Source of the DNA: JAISGQ01 sp964500965
Lineage (GTDB): Bacteria > Bacillota > Clostridia > Oscillospirales > Acutalibacteraceae
DNA: 36,174 bases
Direction: 5' to 3'
Assembly (NCBI GenBank): GCA_964500965.1
Contig: CAZCQZ010000018.1
Span: 1-36,174, forward strand
Below, in pieces: positions 15,709-22,069 of the stretch (within the stretch, counting starts at the first letter, position 1; every line of letters begins with the position of its first letter). The position numbers and the translations under genes were made by a program. The notes under the pieces were generated by a model. That model did not search any database and was not told the origin of the DNA. It saw nothing but the letters and a program-made list of their open reading frames with translations.

Positions 15709-16265
15709 GTTCCTGTCTCCGGGTCGTACTGCACAAAGCTTTCGTAGTGGTCATCGGTGTAAAAGATAAGTCCGTCATTTGAGTAAATTATGCGCCTGGC
15801 GTTTCTGCTGCCGCTCGTGTAATCAATATCGCACTCATAATACTGTCTGCCGTCCTTTTCGGGAAGCAGACCTTCGTAGTTGCCGAATTTGTCACCGCCT
15901 ATGCTCATTCCCGGTGCCGCCTGTGCAACGGTATCATATTCATCCTTCCAGCCCATTGCTTCCGCTTCGCTTTTCGTTATGTAATTAAACGGAAGCTCGC
16001 CGTAAATTGACAAATAGGCGGCAACCTCGTCCCTTGTGCTGTAGCTTTCGCCGTAGGACACTCCGGAGGAATATGCATCACTGCCTGTATCCGTTGCGGT
16101 GACAACGCCTGTGTCGCTGTCCGATACACTTTCGCTGTCGTTACCGGCGGACAGAGAGAATATGAGGGTTACTGCAAGCACTGCGGCGATTATGCAGTAA
16201 ATTATTCTGGTTTTGCTGTCAAGCTTTTTCCATTTTTCCGCAAGCTGTTTCAGGTTATCAAGCAT
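15699..16265 (-). CDS. Membrane-anchored or exported barnase-family ribonuclease
   Basis: 188-residue RNase of the barnase (N1/T1-like) family. Residues 1-16 are basic, 20-39 form one transmembrane helix or uncleaved signal, and 41-74 are a Ser/Asp/Thr linker. From 75 the barnase domain follows closely the Bacillus amyloliquefaciens enzyme: NYITKSEAEAMGW, APGMSIGGDKFGNYEG, ECDIDYTSGSRN, and DDHYESF. The catalytic set is present: Lys98, Glu144 (general base), Arg154 and Arg158, and His173 (general acid). I chose the ATG at 16265 (AGGGGTG about 8-10 bases ahead); a longer frame to 16361 would overlap the promoter at 16301-16329. The RNase domain should face outward, so it may serve RNA scavenging or contact toxicity; the target is unknown. 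Confidence 0.92.
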   Translation of the reverse strand: MLDNLKQLAEKWKKLDSKTRIIYCIIAAVLAVTLIFSLSAGNDSESVSDSDTGVVTATDTGSDAYSSGVSYGESYSTRDEVAAYLSIYGELPFNYITKSEAEAMGWKDEYDTVAQAAPGMSIGGDKFGNYEGLLPEKDGRQYYECDIDYTSGSRNARRIIYSNDGLIFYTDDHYESFVQYDPETGTWK

Positions 16266-16300
16266 AGTACGCACCCCTGTTTTAATTTGATATTCAATAT

Positions 16301-16329
16301 ATTTTAACACGCTAAATCGCGCATTTCTA
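16301..16329 (-). promoter_or_regulatory. Promoter of the barnase-barstar-proBA unit
   Basis: On the minus strand TAGAAA (16324-16329), 17 bases, then TAAAAT (16301-16306), with TG one base ahead of it (extended -10). The leader would be about 30 bases. Confidence 0.5.
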
Positions 16330-16371
16330 CCATATAGGCGAAAAAAACTTAAAATATCCATATATCATAAA

Positions 16372-16398
16372 AAGAAGCCGCGTTCATCGCGGCTTCTT
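16372..16398 (-). terminator. Leftward intrinsic terminator with no gene before it
   Basis: AAGAAGCCGCG and CGCGGCTTCTT form a perfect 11-base stem with a 5-base loop. On the minus strand it is followed by five Ts, a classic terminator; on the plus strand there is no T run. No coding frame lies between it and the EF-G-like gene, so it may end a small RNA or insulate the barnase promoter. The rest of 16399-16572 holds nothing I can name apart from an imperfect palindrome (AGCACATACAATATGCT). Confidence 0.7.
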
Positions 16399-16572
16399 GG
16401 TAATTTGTCAGCACATACAATATGCTCAAAAAACTCCCGATTTCTTGTACAATTCAGCTGAGCAACGGTTGTCACGGCAACAATTTATTCATAATACTTG
16501 TTGAAATTAACCAAAATGCACAGTAAAATTTCTGATATTGGAACAATTTTAGCGTTTTAGCAAAGGTTTTTA

Positions 16573-16601
16573 TTGAAATCCTGAAACCGTTAGGATATAA
16601 T
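16573..16601 (+). promoter_or_regulatory. Promoter of the EF-G-like gene
   Basis: TTGAAA (16573-16578), exactly 17 bases, then TATAAT (16596-16601). The leader is about 105 bases and holds the palindrome ATTCCATATGTGGAAT (16674-16689) shortly before the ribosome binding site. Confidence 0.75.
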
Positions 16602-16712
16602 GCTTAGTAGCTAGTTTATCGGATGAGTAAATATGTGGTAATTGCACATACCGAAACGTGCTAAATTATATATATTCCATATGTGGAATCCATACGAAAG
16701 GGGTTTTTTTCC

Positions 16713-18767
16713 TTGAAGCAGTATCCCGCCACAAACATTAAAAATATCGTACTCGCCGGTCACGGCGGCAGCGGTAAAACCTCTCTTGCAGAAGCAATGC
16801 TCTATCTCGCCGGAGTTACCGACAGAGTCGGCAGAATCGTAGATGGCAATACCGTTTGCGACTTTGACCCCGAAGAAATTAAGCGCACCTGTTCCGTTTC
16901 CGCCGCAGTCGCTCCTCTTGAGTGGAAAGGAAATAAGATAAATATTATAGACGCTCCGGGTCAGTTTGACTATGCCGGAAGCGCTATTGAAGCTTACAGA
17001 GCGGCAGAGTGCTGTGTTGCCGTCGTTTCAGCTCGCTCCGGTGTTTCCGTCGGCGCTGAGAAATCAATAAGACGTGCCGCCGCAAGAAATATGTCCAAGA
17101 TGATTTTCATTAACAAGCTTGACAAAGAGGGCGTAAGCTTCCAGAAAACCCTTGAATCTCTCCGTGAGGTTTTCGGTCAGGGCGTTTGTCCCGTTGTCGT
17201 TTACACTAACGGCGTATATGTCAACATGATTGAAAACAAGGCATATAAGATGAACGGCGTAAAAATGGTTGAGTGCCCCGTACCTGCCTTTGACGAGTAT
17301 GAGGACTACAAGACCGAAATTGCCGAGGCTGTTGCCGAGGCTGACGAAGAATACATGATGAAATACTTTGACGGTGAGGAATTTACCCACGACGAGATTG
17401 TCGCAGGTCTTAAGCAGGGTGCTTTCAACGGCAATGTTATCCCCGTATTCTGCGGTATCGCAAGTGAGGCTGCCGGTGCGGAGCTTCTCCTTGACGGCAT
17501 CAACTGGCTTGCTCCCTCCGCTTCCGAGGCAAGACCCGAAACCGCTCACGATGCCGACGGCAATAAGGTTGAGGTTGCAGTTGACGAAACCGCTCCTACC
17601 GCCGCTATCGTTTTCAAAACCGTAGCAGACCCCTTTGTAGGCAAGCTCAGCTACTTTAAGGTGCTTTCCGGCAAGCTGTCCTCCGACACTCCCGTTGTCA
17701 ACATGAGAACGGGTCTTAACGAGAAGATAGGCAAAACCCTTACCGTCCGCGGCAAAAAGCAGGAGGAAGCTCCCTACATAGGCGCAGGTGACATAGGTGC
17801 TGTTCCCAAGCTTGCCAACACCCTCACCGGCGATTCTCTGGTTGCCGCCGCAAGAAAAGTAACCCTTGCCGACGTTAAATATCCCACTCCCTCCCTTTCA
17901 ATGGCTATTCTGCCTAAGACAAAGGGCGAGGAGGAAAAGGTCGCTCAGGGACTTCAGAAGCTTAACGAAGAAGACCCCTCTTTCACCTATGGCACTAATA
18001 CCGAAACAAAGCAGATGATAATCAACGGTCAGGGCGACCAGCACATTGACGTGCTTGTTTCCAAGCTCAAGGCTAAGTACAATGTTGACACTGTTCTTGA
18101 ATCTCCCCGTGTTGCATACCGTGAAACCATCCGTAAGACGGTTTCCGTTCAGGGCAGACATAAGAAGCAGTCCGGCGGTCACGGTCAGTTCGGTGATATT
18201 TGGGTACGCTTTGAGCCTTGTGACGCTCCCGGTCTGGAATTTGCCGAGGAAGTCGTAGGCGGCTCTGTTCCGAAGAATTTCTTCCCCGCTGTTGAAAAGG
18301 GTCTTTCCGATTCAATGCAGAAAGGCGTTCTTGCAGGCTATCCCGTTGTAGGCGTTCGCGCTGTCCTTTATGACGGCTCTTACCACCCTGTTGACTCCTC
18401 CGAAATGGCGTTCAAGACTGCCGCTAATATCGCATTTAAGAACGGTATTCCTCAGGCAAGTCCCACACTGCTTGAGCCTATCGGCACTCTCAAGGCTTAC
18501 GTTCCCAACGACAATATGGGTGACGTTATGGGCGAAGTCACCAAGAGACGTGGTCGTGTTCTCGGCATGAATCCTGCCGAAAACAACCTCCAGGAGCTTT
18601 GCGCGGAAGTTCCCATGGCTGAAATGGGTGACTTCTCCACCTTTATCCGCCAGGTTGCACAGGGCAGAGGCTACTTCACTCTCGATTTTGAAAGATACGA
18701 GGACGCTCCTCCCATGGTTGCACAGAAAGTAATCGAAGAAGCTAAAGCACGTAACGAAGAAGATTGA
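16713..18767 (+). CDS. Elongation factor G-like GTPase
   Basis: 684-residue translational GTPase with the full EF-G domain order: G domain with P-loop AGHGGSGKTSL (15-25), DAPGQFDY at the G3 position where true EF-G has DTPGHVDF, and NKLD (G4); then domains II-V, with SGGHGQFGDIWVRFEP and a C-terminal RGRVLGM region. The altered G3 motif marks it as the FusA-like branch that sits outside the str operon in clostridia and Actinobacteria, not the housekeeping EF-G; its role is unsettled. I chose TTG at 16713, 9 bases after AAGGGG; a GTG at 16683 would run through that site. Codon use is strikingly regular, suggesting strong expression. It has its own promoter and terminator. Confidence 0.9.
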   Translation: MKQYPATNIKNIVLAGHGGSGKTSLAEAMLYLAGVTDRVGRIVDGNTVCDFDPEEIKRTCSVSAAVAPLEWKGNKINIIDAPGQFDYAGSAIEAYRAAECCVAVVSARSGVSVGAEKSIRRAAARNMSKMIFINKLDKEGVSFQKTLESLREVFGQGVCPVVVYTNGVYVNMIENKAYKMNGVKMVECPVPAFDEYEDYKTEIAEAVAEADEEYMMKYFDGEEFTHDEIVAGLKQGAFNGNVIPVFCGIASEAAGAELLLDGINWLAPSASEARPETAHDADGNKVEVAVDETAPTAAIVFKTVADPFVGKLSYFKVLSGKLSSDTPVVNMRTGLNEKIGKTLTVRGKKQEEAPYIGAGDIGAVPKLANTLTGDSLVAAARKVTLADVKYPTPSLSMAILPKTKGEEEKVAQGLQKLNEEDPSFTYGTNTETKQMIINGQGDQHIDVLVSKLKAKYNVDTVLESPRVAYRETIRKTVSVQGRHKKQSGGHGQFGDIWVRFEPCDAPGLEFAEEVVGGSVPKNFFPAVEKGLSDSMQKGVLAGYPVVGVRAVLYDGSYHPVDSSEMAFKTAANIAFKNGIPQASPTLLEPIGTLKAYVPNDNMGDVMGEVTKRRGRVLGMNPAENNLQELCAEVPMAEMGDFSTFIRQVAQGRGYFTLDFERYEDAPPMVAQKVIEEAKARNEED

Positions 18768-18779
18768 TGAAGCATATGG

Positions 18780-18809
18780 TGCGGTAAAAAGCGAAAGCTT
18801 TTTACCGCA
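18780..18809 (+). terminator. Intrinsic terminator after the EF-G-like gene
   Basis: GCGGTAAAAAGC, loop GAAA, and its complement, closed outside by T-A and followed by CTTTTTT. It is a member of the GTAAAAAGC set and the clearest rho-independent terminator among them. Confidence 0.92.
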
Positions 18810-18821
18810 TCTTTTTTATCA

Positions 18822-18850
18822 TTGATATTTCCGAAAAACCGTATTATTAT
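18822..18850 (+). promoter_or_regulatory. Promoter of aroK
   Basis: TTGATA (18822-18827), 17 bases, then TATTAT (18845-18850). It begins a dozen bases after the preceding terminator and ends 31 bases before the aroK start. Confidence 0.6.
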
Positions 18851-18881
18851 GAATGTAGCAATACAGCAGGAGGAAAACAGC

Positions 18882-19394
18882 ATGAATATCGTTCTTATCG
18901 GTATGCCGGGGTGTGGCAAAAGTACAGTTGGGGTGCTTCTCGCTAAAACCATGCGGCTTGATTTTATTGACTGTGACCTGATAATACAAAAGCAATACGG
19001 TATGAGCTTGCAGGATATAATCGACACCAACGGCTTAGACGATTTTCTGAGCAAGGAGGAAGCCGCTCTCTGCCGGCTTGAGGCGGAGCACAGTGTGATT
19101 GCCACCGGCGGCAGTGCCGTCTATTCCGAAAAGGCGATGCGGCACTTGAAGAAAAACGCCGTTACGGTCTATATATCACTCCCCTGTGACGAAATCAAGC
19201 GCAGACTTACAAATATCAAAACACGGGGCGTTGCCATGGCAAAGGGTGAAACTATCGAAAGCCTTTATGAAAAACGCTGTGCCCTTTACCGAAAATATGC
19301 GGATGTGACTTTGAACGCTCAGGGCTTGCAGCTTGAAGAAACGGTTGAAAGGGTTACAAATCTGATAAATTCATATTGCCCATCGCTGTCTTGA
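18882..19394 (+). CDS. aroK: Shikimate kinase
   Basis: 170-residue cytosolic kinase that phosphorylates shikimate at the 3-hydroxyl in the chorismate pathway. P-loop GMPGCGKST is at 7-15; FIDCD (shikimate-binding aspartate), a LID region with RGVAMAKGE and a terminal R of the RCALYRKYAD helix are in place, as is ATGGSAV (GGG-type substrate motif, here GGS). I chose ATG 18882 because AGGAGG lies 8 bases ahead; the frame upstream overlaps the promoter. No other aromatic pathway gene is adjacent. The promoter for the next transcript overlaps its stop codon. Confidence 0.93.
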   Translation: MNIVLIGMPGCGKSTVGVLLAKTMRLDFIDCDLIIQKQYGMSLQDIIDTNGLDDFLSKEEAALCRLEAEHSVIATGGSAVYSEKAMRHLKKNAVTVYISLPCDEIKRRLTNIKTRGVAMAKGETIESLYEKRCALYRKYADVTLNAQGLQLEETVERVTNLINSYCPSLS

Positions 19395-19419
19395 CTTTCC
19401 GCAGTCAATTAACTATAAT
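19391..19419 (+). promoter_or_regulatory. Consensus promoter of the MATE exporter leader
   Basis: TTGACT (19391-19396), exactly 17 bases, then TATAAT (19414-19419). The -35 box overlaps the aroK stop codon. Transcription should begin near 19426. Confidence 0.8.
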
Positions 19420-19420
19420 A

Positions 19421-19514
19421 CAACCGTTGGCTCGGAGGGCAACGCATTCATCGGAAATGCAATGCCGGATAAGGCTACAGGCTGAAACGCCTGTAACTTT
19501 GTCCGGCATTTTTT
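19421..19514 (+). promoter_or_regulatory. Candidate guanidine-IV (mepA-type) riboswitch
   Basis: The leader holds a first small stem, CGTTG/CAACG (19425-19429 with 19440-19444) with loop GCTCGGAGGG, a second stem CATT/AATG (19445-19448 with 19456-19459), and then a terminator. Two short stem-loops directly followed by an intrinsic terminator in front of a MATE gene of the mepA type is the arrangement of the guanidine-IV class, an ON switch that frees transcription when guanidine binds. The match is by architecture, context and partly remembered consensus; I could not align it to the family. If right, the downstream pump exports guanidine or related cations. Confidence 0.6.
19463..19514 (+). 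terminator. Regulated terminator in the MATE leader
   Basis: TGCCGGA (19463-19469) pairs with TCCGGCA (19502-19508), enclosing the stem ACAGGC/GCCTGT (19477-19482 with 19489-19494), and is followed by six Ts. It lies about 48 bases before the exporter start, so most transcripts should stop unless an alternative fold prevents it. Confidence 0.85.
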
Positions 19515-19561
19515 AATCTGTAATGTGTTTGCTCTCAAATTCAAATAATCTGGAGGAAAAA

Positions 19562-20893
19562 ATGGAAATCAAGCTTTCGGACAGTTTTAACTACCGCAGA
19601 CTTTTGAGATTTACTCTGCCGTCGGTCGTCATGATGGTATTTACCTCAATATACGGCGTGGTTGACGGCTTTTTCGTGTCGAACTTTGTCGGAAAAACGC
19701 CCTTTGCGGCAGTGAATTTCATAATGCCGCTTATTATGATACTGGGCGCGGTAGGCTTCATGTTCGGCTCAGGCGGCAGTGCCCTCATTGCAAAAACAAT
19801 GGGTGAGGGAAAAATGGAAAAAGCGCAAAAGCTCTTTTCCCTGTTCATATGCGCTACCCTTATTTGCGGCGTTGTTATCGCGGTCATCGGGTTTATCTTT
19901 GTTCGTCCTATTGCCGCTCTGTTGGGCGCAGAGGGTCAAATGCTCGATGATTGTGTAACCTACGGGCGTATTCTCATGGTATCAATGCCCTTTTACATGC
20001 TGCAATACGAGTTTCAAAGCTTTTTCATCACAGCGGAAAAGCCGAAGCTGGGACTGGCGGTAACGCTTGCCGCAGGAATAACAAACATGGTGCTTGATGC
20101 GCTGTTTACGGCAATTCTGCCCTGGGGTCTTGTAGGCGCGGCTGTCGCAACTGCCATAAGTCAGCTAATCGGCGGCGTTGTTCCTCTCCTTTATTTCTGC
20201 CGTCCCAATTCAAGCCTTTTAAAGCTCGTCAAGCCGGAATATGACGGAAAAGCCCTTTTAAAGGCGTGCACCAACGGTTCTTCCGAGCTTATGAGCAACA
20301 TATCAATGTCGGTTGTCAGTATGCTTTACAACGTTCAGCTTATTAAATACGCCCAGGAGGACGGCGTTGCGGCATACGGCGTTCTGATGTACGTTAACAT
20401 GATATTCCTTGCAATTTTTATCGGCTATTCAACGGGCATTGCTCCGGTTGTCGGATTTCATTACGGCGCGGAAAACCGTGATGAGCTTAAAAGTCTGCTG
20501 AAAAAGAGCCTTGTTATTATCGGCATTTCATCGGTAAGTATGCTTGCCCTTGCCGAGCTTCTGGCAAATCCGCTTTCAAAGATGTTTGTCGGCTACGACC
20601 CCGACCTGTTCAAGCTTACCGTCCGGGCGTTTTATGTTTATTCTTTCTCGTTCCTGTTTTCCGGCATCGCCATATTCGGCTCGTCCTTTTTCACCGCTCT
20701 CAACGACGGTCTGACCTCTGCCCTCATATCTTTTCTGCGCACCCTTGTGTTCCAAATAGCGGCAGTTTTGATATTCCCTCTGATTTGGGGCATAGACGGC
20801 ATATGGATTTCCATTGTCGCCGCCGAGATTATGGCTCTGGTCGTAACGGTATTTTTCCTTTTCACAAAGCGCAAAAAATACGGCTACCGGTAA
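19562..20893 (+). CDS. MATE family efflux transporter (MepA-like)
   Basis: 444-residue inner-membrane antiporter of the multidrug and toxic compound extrusion family, with about 12 hydrophobic helices in two six-helix halves. The first half opens LLRFTLPSVVMMVFTSIYGVVDGFFVSNFVG, seen here in pieces: TLPSVVMMV, then SIYGVVDGFFVSNFVG, a typical MATE opening. The second half starts around SNISMSVVSMLYN. These pumps use sodium or proton gradients to expel cationic compounds. ATG 19562 is chosen with GGAGG 5 bases ahead; an upstream extension lacks a site. The structured leader and terminator before it imply ligand-controlled expression. A lineage within MATE close to MepA is inferred. Confidence 0.9.
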   Translation: MEIKLSDSFNYRRLLRFTLPSVVMMVFTSIYGVVDGFFVSNFVGKTPFAAVNFIMPLIMILGAVGFMFGSGGSALIAKTMGEGKMEKAQKLFSLFICATLICGVVIAVIGFIFVRPIAALLGAEGQMLDDCVTYGRILMVSMPFYMLQYEFQSFFITAEKPKLGLAVTLAAGITNMVLDALFTAILPWGLVGAAVATAISQLIGGVVPLLYFCRPNSSLLKLVKPEYDGKALLKACTNGSSELMSNISMSVVSMLYNVQLIKYAQEDGVAAYGVLMYVNMIFLAIFIGYSTGIAPVVGFHYGAENRDELKSLLKKSLVIIGISSVSMLALAELLANPLSKMFVGYDPDLFKLTVRAFYVYSFSFLFSGIAIFGSSFFTALNDGLTSALISFLRTLVFQIAAVLIFPLIWGIDGIWISIVAAEIMALVVTVFFLFTKRKKYGYR

Positions 20894-20949
20894 TGGCGGC
20901 AAAAACTCGGAACGCATAATATCCGCTCATTCCTCTTTATGCTCCGCAA

Positions 20950-21990
20950 TTACCCGAAGAATTTGGGGAGTGCATTGTACATGGCATTGAACACCGTGTA
21001 CATTGCATGTCCGCCGTCAACCGATGTATAATAGATATTGCCGGTTGAGAAGTCATCGCAGAACTTAAATGTATCGGGGTATTCGTGAAGTGCGTTTATA
21101 AACTCGTTGACGCTTTCATATGCAAGGTCGTCAACGCCGCCGTCAACGGTATAGATAACAAAGTCCTCCCAGCTATAGCTCGAATCAATTACATACTGCT
21201 CAAGATATGCGGCTTTTTCGGCTTCAGTGCCCTCAAATCCTCCTCGGTACGCACCGCTTACGGGAATGTAGTAGGCAACCTCATCAAGGCAATTGCCGAA
21301 TATGTTCCATGTCAGTGAGGAGCCGGCAGAGAAGCCCACAAAAGCTCTGTTCCAACGGGATTCCTTTAAGCCCTCCGGAGTGGAATTCTCGGCGTAAGTG
21401 TTAAATTCACTTTCAACGGCAGGCATGAGATAGTTTTTAAACTCATAGACAAATGCGGCTGTGTGGTCCTCCGGCTCATAGTCGGGGATATTGTAGGTGG
21501 GAGTGCAAACGATGCACGGTGCTATATCGGAGCTTGATACCATTGAATCAAGCAGTCTCTTTGTCTGGGTCATTCTGGTTGTATCAACAAGATACCATGT
21601 TTCATCATCGCCACTGCCGTGCATAAGGTACACTACATTGTATCTTGTGCTTGTGTCCTCGGCGTTGTAGCCGTTGGGCAGATATACAAGGGCGTGCTTT
21701 TCGTATTCATAGCCGTCCTCGGTTTTTGCGTTGTAATTGAAATCGACTACCGTGCTGTAGCCGTCATACCAGCCGATATAGCCGGTGGGAATAGGCTCGT
21801 AGGCGTTGCTTTCATAGGAATCACGGCGTGCAAAGGATTCACGCACTTCAAGGTAATTACTCTCGTTTTGCAAATCCGTTTCCGAAACAGCATCGCTTCC
21901 CGAAATGGGGTTGTCGCTCTTAACGGAAACACAGCCTGCAACAGTTAAAAGAAGCACACAGGCTAAAATAACGGATATAATCCTTTTCAT
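20950..21990 (-). CDS. Secreted esterase lipoprotein (CE1 / feruloyl esterase-like)
   Basis: 346-residue lipoprotein with an alpha/beta hydrolase of the putative esterase family found in carbohydrate esterase family 1 and in xylanase-associated feruloyl esterases. The lipobox VAGC gives Cys20. The domain begins around YEKHALVYLPNGY, with VVYLMHGSGDDETWY (oxyanion region), the nucleophile elbow GFSAGS near residue 221, and the catalytic histidine in DGGHAM near 327. Such enzymes free ferulate or acetyl groups from hemicellulose. It follows the GH5 gene across a terminator with no room for a clear promoter, so it may depend on read-through. Substrate is inferred from context. Confidence 0.87.
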   Translation of the reverse strand: MKRIISVILACVLLLTVAGCVSVKSDNPISGSDAVSETDLQNESNYLEVRESFARRDSYESNAYEPIPTGYIGWYDGYSTVVDFNYNAKTEDGYEYEKHALVYLPNGYNAEDTSTRYNVVYLMHGSGDDETWYLVDTTRMTQTKRLLDSMVSSSDIAPCIVCTPTYNIPDYEPEDHTAAFVYEFKNYLMPAVESEFNTYAENSTPEGLKESRWNRAFVGFSAGSSLTWNIFGNCLDEVAYYIPVSGAYRGGFEGTEAEKAAYLEQYVIDSSYSWEDFVIYTVDGGVDDLAYESVNEFINALHEYPDTFKFCDDFSTGNIYYTSVDGGHAMYTVFNAMYNALPKFFG

Positions 21991-22013
21991 TAATTCTCAT
22001 TCCTTTCAAAAAC

Positions 22014-22056
22014 AAAAGATGCTGTAAAAAATTTCCGCTTTTTTACAGCATCTTTT
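22014..22056 (-). terminator. Terminator between the GH5 and esterase genes
   Basis: AAAAGATGCTGTAAAAAA (22014-22031) pairs with its complement (22039-22056), an 18-base perfect stem with a 7-base loop. It lies 13 bases after the GH5 stop on the minus strand and 23 bases before the esterase start. Confidence 0.85.
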
Positions 22057-22069
22057 AAATTATAATTTA

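Noticed and set aside
16372..16398. Terminator of the EF-G-like gene's upstream neighbour on the plus strand
   Set aside because: The T run is only on the minus strand and no plus-strand gene precedes it.
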